Below, in pieces: positions 41,744-52,809 of a stretch of 64,000 nucleotides of DNA. The number at the start of each line of letters is the position of its first letter. The first letter of the stretch is position 1. A model generated the notes under the pieces. That model was not told where the DNA came from, ran no database searches, and saw nothing but the letters and a program-made list of their open reading frames with translations. Source of the stretch: Zygnema cylindricum (Eukaryota > Streptophyta > Zygnematophyceae > Zygnematales > Zygnemataceae); NCBI GenBank assembly GCA_037447655.1, contig JBBHKE010003048.1, forward strand, positions 144,753-208,752. The letters are read 5' to 3'. Made by a program: the position numbers and the translations under genes.

Positions 41744-42726
41744 TGTTGTTTTGGAAACCTTAAGTTCTCTCTATATCTTGCTGCTATGTTGCCATGCTGC
41801 GCTAAGTTTGACATCGCAGCTAGAAACCTTGAGCACTCTACACTTGTTGCTGTGCTGCTATGGTGCTCTGATCTGACATCGCAGCTGCGCTGCTCTAATA
41901 TCACAGCTGCGCTGACAGATCATAGCAGTCATAGCAGTCATAGCAGTCTGCGTAAGAAAAGTGTTATGAATATGAGTCAGTTTGTGTGAAGATAAATTGA
42001 CGGGGACATGATTTAGTGAGTATGTAACTCGAAAGGGAGTACACAGATTCGGTGCACTTTAGGCACACGTGTCGATCCGTGAGAAAGTCAAGTTTGGTTG
42101 TTCTAGAAGGAAAGGTACAGTTACATTTGAGGACCAAATTTATACGTGGAGGTTCATCTTCGGTGATGAAAGAATACGTGGAAAGCGGACGAAGTCCGCC
42201 GTCATTTTTTGAAGAGAAGTATTGACTGTACCGTCATTTCAGCGGATGAACTTTAACCGCGTACTATTTCATTTCTAGCTGCTGTCTGATTGGTGGAAAT
42301 AATTATGTGCATTCGACTTTGGGATTTTTGTTAATGAAGAGTAGTGTACCATTTGACCACGCTACTTGTAGTACAGTGTGATCAATCGTAGGCTCACTTG
42401 TATATATAGGACTTAGATTACTTTAAGAAAAGTAGGATTGCTGTGTAGGAAAAACTGCGAAGCAGTTTTTGGGTGTGTTTGAATTATAAGATCATTGTGA
42501 TATATTGGCAGAACTTTGTGAAATTCTGCATGTGGTTTTTTTGGTTTATATTTTATATTGTGGCAAATTTGCAGACCCAGGGTGAGTCTGGTTTGTTTGG
42601 GGCTACATTGTGAAGTTGGTTGTTTGTGGGATTTGGTGAGAGTTTCCTCTTTACACAATTGATTATCATGGCAACTGCCGGTGCTTCTTCATCTTCTTCA
42701 GTGGCACCAGCTGCCTCAAATCAACA
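41744..42726 (+). mobile_element. Solo CopiaB LTR (983 bp) inside CopiaC-2 RNase H
   Basis: TGTTGTTTTGG...CAAATCAACA with TATAG duplications. Colinear with the CopiaB-1 LTRs. No internal sequence follows, so it arose by LTR-LTR recombination. It carries CAG-rich U3, CACGTG-type words, TATATATA plus AGGACTTAG (42399-42416), a leader of about 250 bases and the gag ATG at 42668-42670, 59 nt before its end. Confidence 0.96.
42399..42416 (+). promoter_or_regulatory. Promoter of the solo CopiaB LTR
   Basis: TGTATATATAGGACTTAG: TATA box overlapping the shared 9-mer, here placed to drive the downstream fused frame. Confidence 0.7.
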
Positions 42727-43234
42727 TATAGCTGCAGCTGTAGGAGTGCTGAGTAGAATTCTAAATGCTCCCACTAAGAGGGATTGGGAGGCAGCTAAGA
42801 GAGTCCTTAGATATTTGATAGGAACAAGGGATCTATGGTTGCATTTCGGTGGGGAGAATATTGGCATCACTACTTGGAGTGATGCCAGTTATGGTGATGC
42901 TCCGATTAGGAGATGCACTTCAGGATATGTATTATATGTGGGTGATGGGGCTTGTTGTTGGAGTAGCAAACAACAAAAGGTTATTGCTCAGTCCACCATG
43001 GAGGCTGAGTATATGGCCTCTTGCTCTGCTGTAAAAGAATTGATGTGGGTCAAGTCTTTGCTTGGTGAGCTTGGTCACCTTAAAAGTGGTGTGCATAATT
43101 TTTTTAGTGATAATCAGGCAGCAATCGCTATTTCTGCCAATCGTAAACATCATTTTGAAGCCAAACACATGGACATTAGACTCAGTTTTGTTAGAGAGAA
43201 AGTAGAAAACAAAATAATCAGTTTAGAGTACTGA
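42668..43234 (+). CDS. Chimeric frame: CopiaB Gag leader fused to CopiaC RNase H
   Basis: Open for 189 codons from the LTR-encoded ATG (MATAGASSSSSVAPAASNQ); an in-frame Met at 42620 would add 16 residues. At 42727 it passes without a stop into the connection and RNase H of CopiaC-2 (IAAAVGVLSRILN, TTWSDASYGD, EAEYMA). The DNQAA motif reads SDNQAA. It ends at a TGA (43232-43234), before VADMMTK, so the last catalytic Asp is missing. Transcription and function are unproven; it is a readable by-product of LTR insertion. Confidence 0.85.
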   Translation: MATAGASSSSSVAPAASNQHIAAAVGVLSRILNAPTKRDWEAAKRVLRYLIGTRDLWLHFGGENIGITTWSDASYGDAPIRRCTSGYVLYVGDGACCWSSKQQKVIAQSTMEAEYMASCSAVKELMWVKSLLGELGHLKSGVHNFFSDNQAAIAISANRKHHFEAKHMDIRLSFVREKVENKIISLEY

Positions 43235-43349
43235 CCAGATAGCAAGCTGGTAGCAGATATGATGACAAAACTTGTGCGTTCCCCTAAACTTATTTTGTGC
43301 AGGGAGAAGTGTGGTTTGAAATTGAAGATTGACTAGAAAATAAGGGGAG
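43235..43349 (+). pseudogene. End of CopiaC-2 RNase H and polypurine tract
   Basis: Continues the RNase H C-terminus (VADMMTK, REKCGLKLKID) after the in-frame stop. AAAATAAGGGGAG at 43337-43349 directly precedes the 3' LTR. Confidence 0.88.
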
Positions 43350-44098
43350 TGTAGAAATTGATGGTTAGTTTAGTATTTTCTAGGTCTAAAATAAAATACA
43401 GAAAAGAAGCCAAGGCAGTCTACCCCTAACTTTTCTCTTCAACTCCCACACTTGTTGTAGTCACTGAAAGTTAGAGATGAAGTTAGAGCCATGGCTGCCT
43501 ATGATATCCTGAGATTTACTGGTAGTAGATTAGTTGATTTACAGTAGTAAATAAATTGATTTACTAATTTACTAAAAGTAGAGATGTCGGAACCAGGATT
43601 TAATCCTGGTACCTACCGGCCGTCAAAGTTGCCGGTAGCCGGTAGCTCTATCTATTTAATTTATGACGAGTGTTAGATTGCATACGGTTTGATAATTAGA
43701 TAAATATTTCTATGCAGACAAATTCATTTAACAGTAACTATTTACATGATACATAGATTTGGTTATGTAAAAGTACGGATTAATGTACGGACAAGAAACA
43801 AGTACTGCGCATTTGTTTCCATAGTGAAAAGAATACCGCGCAAGTATTTATTTTGGCTACGATTAAATCTGCATTTAAATCGGACAGCCTGAATGACTGC
43901 CGAGATCACGGAAGAGGATTTCGGCGGTTTTTTGTCATCACCACATCGGATGACACGTGGCAGAATGACATTGGATCGCAGCATCGCCGGGGATTAAAGG
44001 AGTTAATCCTGATATACCACGTGTCGACATTTAGGCCATGTCGTACAGTATCCATACAGAAAGTACACCGACAGCTGTACTTCTGTGTACTGAATAGT
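43350..44098 (+). repeat. CopiaC-2 3' LTR (truncated at 44098)
   Basis: TGTAGAAATTGATGG start; tRNA-like segment 43585-43665 (minus); ACGT box near 43955. It breaks in the GTAC-rich region (CTGTACTTCTGTGTAC) where a minus-strand CopiaD-type pol fragment begins. Confidence 0.9.
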
Positions 44099-45248
44099 AC
44101 TACAATCATCCATCATTTCATTATTCCCAAACTCAATGCCTTCTACCACACCCAGCTTCTTCATTTTCCTCAGCCTATCAAAGTGCACATGCCCCAACCG
44201 CTTATGCCAGATCATCAAGCTCGGGACACCACCATAGTAAGCACCTTTCTTTTCATTACTTAGGTTAAGCCTTAACATTCCTTGGCTACCCTTATCTGTT
44301 GTGAAGTAGACTTCATCTCCGTACTTAGCTGTAAAGACTCCGTTTCTAGTGAAGGTATCAAAATCCTTTTCATCTAATACAGAGGTAGACACTAGATTTT
44401 TACTCACCTGAGGAATGTAGAGCACATCTGAGAAGGTGAGTATAGAAGTCTTACCCTCCACTAAAACTTTGAGATCTACCGAGCCCACTACATCTGTGGT
44501 AACTACTGTCCCATCCTTGTTCTCTATTTCTACAGTAGGGATTTTTCTTAGCTTAGTGAATAGGTGCCTGTCACGGCACATATGCATAGATGTACCTGAA
44601 TCGATGATCCATCCTTCCTCTGGAGCTTCCCGAATGGCTCCAAGCACACACTTCTGTTTTCCAGGAATCTCCTTCTCCTCTTAATTCTCGTCAAGAAAAA
44701 GCTCCCCATCCTCCTCCTTAGAAGACTTGTCCTCCTCGGTCTCACCTTTCACTCGTGTGACCACAAGTGCTTTCTTCTTCACTCCGGAAGAACCCCCTCC
44801 ACGGTTTTATTGGAGCCTCAGCTCCGACAACTTGATACAATTAGCTTTGAAGTGTCCCAGCTTTTTGCATAAATGACAAAGGCCCTTTGGAGGCCTAGGT
44901 TCTCTTGATTGATCCCCTTTGAAGTTGTTGTACGGCTTCTTCGGATCCTTCCTCCACCGGTCTGTTCCGGCAACTAAAGCTTGAACGCTCTTTCCTCCTC
45001 TGCGGATCTTGATGGTGTTGTCCTGCACAAGTATCATTCGGACCACTATGTTCCACTTCCAAGAACTATCAACCATTTCTTGCACTCGGTACACTATGTC
45101 TTTATACTCCTCAAGCAGCTTCATGATGAGAGTGTTTACTTTCATCTTCACTGTGCCTGTCCATCTAGCACTCTCCATCTCTATATAAAGGCAAAAATGA
45201 TCATAACACTAATCTAACATCTTCCCTCTTTTCTAAGTATAACTCCCT
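44099..45248 (-). pseudogene. CopiaD-like fragment: integrase zinc module, protease, gag C-terminus
   Basis: Minus-strand internal fragment without LTRs. Integrase HHCC first half ([11 protein letters not shown]) and a partial CxxC, then protease GWIIDSGTSMHMC, zinc knuckle CHLCKKLGHFKANC (about 44840-44881), and gag EEYKDIVYRVQ. Close to CopiaD-1 but distinct. The left end is fused to a broken LTR at 44098, so the open frame 44647-44003 runs from integrase into LTR sequence. The right end is cut by CopiaC-4 at 45249. Confidence 0.9.
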
Positions 45249-45844
45249 TGTAGAAATTGATGGTTAGTTTAGTATTTTCTAGGTCCAAAATAAAATGCAC
45301 AAAAAAAGCCACGACAGTCTGCCTCTAACTTCTCTCTTCAACTCCCACACTTGTTGCAGTCACTCAAATTCGGAGATGAAGCTAGAGCCATGGCTGCCTA
45401 TGCTATCCTGTGATTTACGGGTAGTAGATTAGTTGATTCACAATAGTAAATTAGTTGATTTACTAATTTACCAAATATAGAGCCGTCGGAACCACGATTT
45501 GATCCTAGTACCTACCGGCCGTCAGAGCTGCCGGTAGCACAATCCATTTAGTCTATGACGAGTGCTAGATTATATACGGTTTGATAATTAGATAAATATT
45601 TTTACGCTAACAAATTCATTTAACGGAAACTTTTAATGGATACATAGATTCGGTTATCTAAAAAGTACGGATTAAGGTACGACAATAAACAAGTACTGCA
45701 CATTTGGTTCGACAGTAAAACGAGTATCGCGCAAGTATTTATTACGGCTACGATTAAATCTGCATTTAATAGGACGGCCGGAATGAATGCCGAGATCGCG
45801 GAAGAGGATTTTCAGCGGTTTTTGGTCATCGCCACATCGGATGA
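45249..45844 (+). repeat. CopiaC-4 5' LTR, left part
   Basis: TGTAGAAATTGATGG start; tRNA-like segment about 45488-45560 (minus). Interrupted at the GATGA (45840-45844) of its ACGT-box region by CopiaC-5. Confidence 0.92.
45840..45844. repeat. CopiaC-5 target site duplication GATGA (left)
   Basis: GATGA here and at 52333-52337; removing the insert restores CACATCGGATGACACGTGG. Confidence 0.95.
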
Positions 45845-46915
45845 TGAAACTCTGAGACCTCCATAAGTCCTCAAAGTGGATAGCTTCCAAGAAGCCTCTA
45901 TCATAACCCTGACCCCTTTGTGTTTCAGCCAGAACAAATGCCACCCTGGCAAACAAAAACTCTGACCAACTTCATCCCTGTGAAGGCAAGACTCCCTTGA
46001 ATCAATAGCAAAAAGAATCTCTGAATTTGCTCCCTTGAGAAGTAAGTTATGGAGGGTCAAACTTGACCTTTTGTATAGAAGCTCTTTGGGAGAGAGGGTC
46101 CTATCTCCTAATTTTTCTAAGTCCTATCTCTCTCACAGACTCTATCTACTGATTTACAGAGCCAATCATATTCCACTTCCGTACACAAAAGTACAGCTGC
46201 CGGTGTACTTTTTGTAAGGACATTGTACGACATGGCCTAAATGTCGACACCGGGTATATCCGGATTTGCTCCCTTAATCCTCGGAGATGCTGCCATCCAA
46301 TGATATTCCGCCACGTGTCATCCGATGTGGCGATGACCACAAACCGCCGAAATCCTCTTCCGCGATCTCGGCGTTCATTCCGGCCGTCCGATTAAATTCA
46401 CATTCAATCGCAGCCGTCATAAATACCTGCGCGGTATTCGTTTCTCTAAAGAAACAAATCCGCGGTATTCGTTTCATTATCTGTACCACAATCCGTACTT
46501 TTACATTACTGAATCTATGTATCCCATAAATAGTTTCAATTAAATGAATTATCCTACTTGGTAATGTATAATTAAATATCAAACCCAATAGCACGTAACA
46601 CTAGGTCTAGACATAACGGATAAGGCTATCGGCTACCGTCTGCTTATCGGCCGGCAGGTACCAGGATCAAATCCTAGGGGCAGCACATACCCTTTTAGTA
46701 AATAAACCTCTAACGCTAAATAAACTAATATACATATTTCCCATAAACCTCTGGATAGCCTAGGTAGCCATGGCTCTAGCTTCCTCTCCAATTTCTCAAT
46801 GACTACGACAAGTTTGAGAAGTTGGAGAGAGAAGTTAGAGGTAGACTGCCTTGGCTTTTTCCTATATTTCTATTTAGACCTAGAAAATACTTTAAACAGA
46901 CGATTAATTTCTACA
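45845..46915 (-). repeat. CopiaC-5 3' LTR (1071 bp)
   Basis: Plus-strand ends TGAAACTC and TTTCTACA. AGGACTTAG at 46117-46125 (minus); tRNA-like segment about 46612-46690 (plus). The gag start codon copy near its left end is intact (ATGGAGGTCTCAGAG), unlike the 5' LTR. Confidence 0.94.
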
Positions 46916-47606
46916 CTCCTCTTATTTTCTAGTCAATCTTTAATTTCAGACCACACTTCTGCTTGCAAAAAATTAGCTTAGGGGAAGGCACAAGTTTGGT
47001 CATCATATCTGTTGCCATCTCAATATCTGGTCGGTACTCTAAAGTGATTATTTTGTTTTCTACTTTCTCTCTAAAAAAGCTAAGTCTAATGTCTATGTGT
47101 TAGGTTTTAAAATGATGTTTAGGATTGGCAGAAATAGCGATTGCTGCCTGATTATCACAAAAAATATTCTGCACACCACTCTTAAGGTGACCAAGCTCAT
47201 CAAGCAAAGACTTGAACCACATAATATCTTTTACAGCAGAGGAAAAGCCCATATACTCAGCCTCCATAGTGGACTGAGTAATAACTTTTTGTTGTTTGCT
47301 ACTCCAACAGCAAGCCCCATCACCCATATATAATACATATCCTGAAGTGCATCTCGTCATCGGAGCATCACCATAACTAGCATCACTCCAAGTAGTGATG
47401 TCAGTATTCTCCCCACCCAAATGCAACCATAGATCCCTAGTTCCTATCAAATATCGAAGGACTCTTTTAGCTGCCTCCCACTCTCTCTTAGTGGGAGCAT
47501 TTAGACTTCTACTGAGCACTCCTACAGCTGTAGCTAAATCCGGCGGGGTACAATTAGAAAAATAGATTATACTTCCCACTACTTGCCTGTAAGGAATAGT
47601 GTGCAT
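46916..47606 (-). pseudogene. CopiaC-5 RNase H and connection
   Basis: 47100-47606 is open (168 codons): connection IPYRQVVGSIIYFSNCTPPDLA, WSDASYGDA, EAEYMG, CDNQAAIAI. A stop after KHHFKT cuts off the last part; VADMMTK-like sequence persists at 46980-47090 with changes. Confidence 0.9.
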
Positions 47607-48492
47607 GAACTTCTGTAATTCAAGAGATAATTCCTAGTCTAAGACTATGACTCCTTCTTCCTCACTCACCTCACTTCCCTTGTTCAACTCCATTGGAGTT
47701 GTACAACTATTAGCTTAATCCATCTGAAATTTTTCAAGCATGTTCCCTATTGCTTCCTTTTGAGTCAATCTTAAAATATTTCTTTTTCGGTCTCTTTCTA
47801 CTTGAATTCCCAAAATATATTTTGCTTCCCCCATATCCTTCATTTCAAATCTCCCCTTAAGATCGATTTTTAGTTAATTATTTTTTTCCATTGATTTACT
47901 TAAAACAAGCAAATCATCAACATAAATTGCAATAAATATAAAACCTTCCTCATTTTCGAAAACATAGATTGAGTGATCTGAGCTGATTCGGATATATCCC
48001 ATACCAGTAAGAAACTCATCAAGCTTCTTATTCCACTATCGAGGCGCCTTTTTCAAGCCATAAAGAGATTTAATCAGCCGACATACCTTACTCTCCTCTC
48101 CTTCCTCCACAAACCCTTCGCGTTGTCGCATGAAGATCTCCTCTTCCAATTCTCCATGCAAAAAGGTTGTCTTGATGTCCATCTGGTGCACTTCCATGTC
48201 TTTCGCTGCTGCCGGACTGAGAAGTACGCGGACAGAGGGAAATATGACGACCGGGGCAAAGGTTTCCTCGTAGTCAATTCCCTCCTTTTTGTGTAAATCC
48301 CTTTGCCACTAATCTGGCCTTGTAGCGCTCAATCGTGTTATCTGGGTTCAATTTTAATTTGAAAACCCACTTACAACCGCTTGGTTTTTGGTTAGGTGGA
48401 CAATCCACTAGCTCCCAAGTATCGGCTGCCATAAATGAGGCCATCTCCTCATTGATGGCTGTCTTCCACCGGTTTCTTTCTGGACAAGTCAT
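47607..48492 (-). pseudogene. CopiaC-5 reverse transcriptase
   Basis: 48274-48492 holds the start ([15 protein letters not shown]) and breaks at a frameshift near 48285. Motif A DNA (GTGCACCAGATGGACATCAAG) and LYGLK-A-PR are present in other frames; the YVDD box lies near 47910. Unlike CopiaC-2 and C-3 it lacks the 56-base deletion. Confidence 0.88.
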
Positions 48493-50157
48493 CGCCTCTC
48501 CAAAAGTCTGAGGCTCATCTTGATGAGATAGTTTTCTTACCTTGTTATTAACCTGTTTTTTTTGCAGTCTTTTGCTACTTCTCCTTCCCCCTTCAAAATC
48601 TCAGGCCGGAATAGATGGTTTTTGTGGATTCTTTCGAACAAACTCGGCTTTTCCCCTATCCCTTGATTCCGAATTAATTTCCACCACGTCTTCCGCTTCG
48701 GGTAGAGTTATCACTCGAGTTTCCACAGCCGAGTCCTTTTCGGTCTGCTTTGTATCTGCAAGAATGTCATCTTCTATAAAACTTGGATAGTTAGGAAGCT
48801 CAAAGTCATCGGAATTTTCTCACTCAAATCTCATTTTTACTGACATTGTATATTTGAAGGGATCCATAGACTTTCCTTCATCTATAACTACTAGATGCTT
48901 TACTAAGATTATATCTTCCCTTTTTAGATCATAAACTCTATATCCTTTAACATGCTCATCATATCCTAATAAGTATCCCGGTTTTCCTTTTTGATCTAGC
49001 TTGGAATTAGACCGATCTGTATCTAGACTGAATACTTGACTGCCGAAAACCTTTAAGTGAGATATGTCTGGTTTTTGACCTGTCTATCTCTCATAAGGTG
49101 TTTGATCTTTTATAGCTGAAGTAAGAACTCTATTTTTGAGGTTATTAGCACAGTTCATTCCTTCTGCCCAAAACCTTTTTCCTATCTTCTTATTTGACAA
49201 CATACTTCTAGCACTAGCACTTAGTGTTCTATTTAACCTTTCAGCTACCCCATTCTGTTTCGGGTTTTCTGGAACTATGTTTTGGTGTTGGACCCCATCT
49301 TCCCTCAGAAAATCCCGAAACTGGTAAGAAGTATACTCTCCACCATTATCACTCCTTATTCTCTTGATTCGAGTTTCATGGAGTTTTTCGCTCCATGCTT
49401 TATATTGTCTAAAACAATCTTGAGCTTCTGACTTGTTTTTCAAAAAATACACCCTGGAATACCGAGACCAATCATCAGTGATAGTCATCATAAATCTCTT
49501 CCCCCCCGGTGAGGGTACTTTTGCCGGTCCCCAAATATTTGTGGGTACTAAATCTATAATTTTTTCTCCCCTATAGGTGGCTATTTTGGGAAAGGGCAAT
49601 CTGTGTGCTTTACCTTGAGCACATTCACTACAATCACTTAGATTCTCACTCTCACTGAACTGAATTCCCTCCACCACTCCCATCTTTTTCATCTCTTTTA
49701 GCTTATCTAGATTCACATGCCCAAGCCTCTTATGCCACATCATTATATCATGAACACCAGCATGATAAAGTTTCTTCTTTTCATTGCTTAAAATTGGCCT
49801 AAACATCCTATGGCTACCTTTTTTAGCAATGAAATTGACATCCTCCTCAAAACTAGTAGTAAAGACTCCTTCCCTAGTGCTTGTAAAAAAACCCTTATCA
49901 TCTAATACACATGTAGAGATGAGGTTTTTGTTCAGCTCCGGAATAAACAATACATCGGAGAATGTTACTATAAATATCTTTTTTTCTACTAACACTTTCA
50001 GATCTACCGATCCTACAAGAGTAGTGGTGACTATCCTCCCATCCCCGTACTCTATCTCTACGGTGGGAATCTTTCTTATCTTAGTGAACAGGTGCCTATC
50101 CTTACACATGTGCATAGAGGCACCTGAATCTATAATCCAACCTGCTTCACCTTTCAA
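48493..50157 (-). CDS. CopiaC-5 protease, integrase and linker
   Basis: 49084-50157 is open (357 codons): protease [15 protein letters not shown] (intact), integrase HHCC ([11 protein letters not shown]...CSECAQGK), PTNIWGP (first catalytic Asp is Asn), [21 protein letters not shown] stop replaces the Trp of ERWTG at about 49083. The remaining linker down to 48493 is in broken frames ([26 protein letters not shown]). Confidence 0.9.
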
Positions 50158-51285
50158 TCCACAGTAAGCAAATTTGTGCCTTCGTGGAATTTCGACTCGT
50201 TTTTCGCCTCCAACTCCTCATCCAAAAAGAGCTCATCGTCCTCGTCCTTGGATTCCACCTTATGTACCTGTGTCACAAGGTCCGTTTTCTTTCCTCTCGC
50301 GATACCACCAGTCTGCCCCTCCTTTAACCGAAGCTCTGTAAGCTTAGTGTACTCTGCCATATAGTGCCCCAGTTTCTTACAAAAATGACATAAACCTTTG
50401 GGAGCCCTTGGTCCGAACTCGTCAGCTTGATTTTTTTGCTCTTTTCCCCCTAGTTTCTGACCGGTTTCCAAGAATCCTTGTTTCTCCAATCGGTCGCAGT
50501 TGCCAAGGTTTTGCCACTCTTTCCTCCCCTTTGGATCTCAATCGTATTCTCCCAAACGAGAATCATCCCTACCAATGAGTTCCATATTCACCTTGAGTCC
50601 GGCAAGCCTTGCACACGGTTGACTATGTTCTCGAACTCATCTGGTAACTTCTTTAGTAAAAAGTTAACCTTTTCTTTTTCACTAAAATCTTTTCCCGCAC
50701 TCTCTAGCTCCATGAAGAGTATAGCAAGCTCATTGCAAAAATCTAACATTTTTCCCCCTTTGTATATATATTCCTTAACTTTTTGATCAGGCAACTGTTG
50801 TTGCTGAATCGTACCACTTTGGTACATCGCAAAGAAAGCCATCCACAGATCGGATGCCCTTTCTACCTGCAAATGAGGACATGCAAGTCCTTGAGTAAGA
50901 TGGCGTAGGATAAACTGCATTGCCGCCATATTGTTGAAGTCCCATGTTTGAGTATCATTCTCCTCGTTTCTCGAAATACGTGACATTAATGTTGAACCAG
51001 TTGCTATTGGTGTAGTCGTCTCTTTCTCCACTCCTTTGTCCACCTCCTCTCCTTCCTTTGTCTCCTCCGTTGAAGATGGACCTGCTTTCTTTGTGAATCA
51101 GCTTCTTCAAACCTTAGAGGAATTCCAAGACTTGATGGACGCCCCAATCGTCCACTCACTATCCCCCAAAACCTTTTATCGCATAGAGCTCCTATCATCA
51201 TACTTTCGCATTATATGAAGCCAGTTCCATTAAAGATTAATACCCTAGAGGGTGGGCCCATAACCTGAAACTCTTAGACCTCCAT
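50158..51285 (-). pseudogene. CopiaC-5 gag
   Basis: The LTR-encoded ATG at 51285-51283 is followed by TAA two codons later, as in CopiaC-1. Pieces: 51004-51201 (MMIGALCDKRFWGIVSG), 50588-51043 ([39 protein letters not shown]), and 50154-50489 with zinc knuckle CHFCKKLGHYMAEY, in which the last Cys is Tyr. Confidence 0.9.
51252..51265 (-). other. CopiaC-5 primer-binding site (half initiator tRNA-Met)
   Basis: Plus strand GTGGGCCCATAACC, identical to the tRNA anticodon arm, abutting the LTR start at 51266. Confidence 0.88.
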
Positions 51286-52332
51286 AAGTCCTCAGAGTGG
51301 ACAGCTTTCAAGAAAAGCCTCTATGATAACCCTGACCCCTTTGTGTTTCAACAAGAAAAAATGCCACCCTGGCAGACAAAAACTCTTACCAACTTCAACC
51401 CTGTGAAGGCAAGACTCCCTTGAGTCGATAGCAAAAAGAATCTTTGAATTTGCTCCCGTGAGCAGTAAGATATGGAGGGTCAAAGTTGACCTTTTGTTCA
51501 GAAGCTCTCCGGAGAGAGGGTCCTATCTCCTAATTTTTCTAAGTCCTATCGCTCTCACAGACTATATCTACTGAAGTACGGAGCCAATCATATTCCACTT
51601 CCGTACACAAAAGTACAGGTGCCAGTGTACTTTTTGTACGGACATTGTACGACATGGCCTGAATGTCGACACGTGGTATATCCGGATTTGCTCCCTTAAT
51701 CCTCGGAGATGCCGCGATCCAATGATATTCCGCCACATGTTATCCGATGTGGCGATGACCACAAACCGCCGAAATCCTCTTCCGGGATCTCAGCATTCAT
51801 TCCTGCCACTGATTAAATTCACATTTAATCGTAGCCGTAATAAATACCTGCGCGGTATTGGTTTCACTAAAGAAACAAATGCGCGTTATTCATTTTTTTA
51901 TCCGTACCACAATCCGTACTTTTACATTACTGAATCTATGTATCCCGTAAATAGTTTCAGTTAAATGAACTATCCGACTTGGTAATGTATAAGTAAATAT
52001 CAAACCCAATAGCACGTAACACTAGGTCTAAATATAACGGATAAGGCTACCGGCTACCAGCTGCTTATCGGCCGGCAGGTACCAAGATCAAATCCTATGG
52101 GCAACACATATCCTTTTAGTAAATAAACCTCTAACGGTAAACTAATATACATATTTCCCGTAAACCTCTAGATAGCCTAGGTAGCCATGGCTCTAGCTTC
52201 CTCTTCAATTTCTCAGTGACTGCGATAAGTTTGAGAAGTTGGAGAGAGAAGTTAGAGGTAGACTGCCTCGGCTTTTTCCTATATTTCTATTTAGACCTAG
52301 AAAATACTTTAAACGGGTCATTTATTTCTACA
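51266..52332 (-). repeat. CopiaC-5 5' LTR (1067 bp)
   Basis: Plus-strand ends TGAAACTC and TTTCTACA, then GATGA. tRNA-like segment about 52028-52105 (plus). Its first ~450 bases are nearly identical to 28465-28905. Confidence 0.94.
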
Positions 52333-52337
52333 GATGA

Positions 52338-52809
52338 CACGTGGCAAATGACATTGGATCGCGGCATCTCCGGAGATTAAGAGAGCAAATTCAAATATAC
52401 CACGTGTCAACATTTAGGCCATGTCGTACAGTATCCGTAAAGAAAGTACACCGGCAGCTATACTTCTCTGTACGCAAGATTAATATGATTGGTTCCGTAA
52501 ATCAGTAGATAGATTTTGTGAGAGAGATAGGACTTAGAAAAATTGGTAGATATGACCCTCTCTCCCAGATAGCTTTTCTACAAAAGGTCAACTTTGACCC
52601 TCCATAACTTACTGCTCAAGAGAGCAAATTCAGAGATTCTTTTTGCTATCGACTTAAGGGAGTTTTGCCTTCACAAAGGTGAAGGTGATCAGAGTATTTA
52701 TTTGCCATGGTGGCAGCTAATTGTGCTGAAAGACAAAGGGGTCAAGGTTCTCCTAGAGGCTTCGTGTGAGCTGCTAACTCTGAGGTCTTATGGAGGTCTT
52801 ACACTTGCA
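52338..52809 (+). repeat. CopiaC-4 5' LTR, right part
   Basis: Continues from 45844 after the GATGA duplication: CACGTGGCAAATGACATTGG, GTAC words, AGGACTTAG near 52530, leader, gag ATG at 52790-52792, end ...CACTTGCA. Confidence 0.92.

Larger units (their letters stand above)
30470..44098 (+). mobile_element. CopiaC-2, Ty1/copia element carrying two nested insertions
   Basis: Plus strand. 5' LTR 30470-31613, primer site and gag start 31614-31659, [CopiaC-3 31660-38104], gag-pol 38105-41743, [solo CopiaB LTR 41744-42726], RNase H 42727-43336, polypurine tract, 3' LTR 43350-44098 (truncated). The left 5 bases are ATTAT; the right duplication is lost at the truncation. Coding has many lesions. 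Confidence 0.92.
45845..52332 (-). mobile_element. CopiaC-5, complete-length Ty1/copia element
   Basis: Minus strand, 6.5 kb, GATGA duplications. 5' LTR 51266-52332, primer site 51252-51265, gag-pol, 3' LTR 45845-46915. Coding is broken at several points. Its gag/5' LTR block is almost identical to that of CopiaC-1, while its own two LTRs differ more. Confidence 0.96.
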
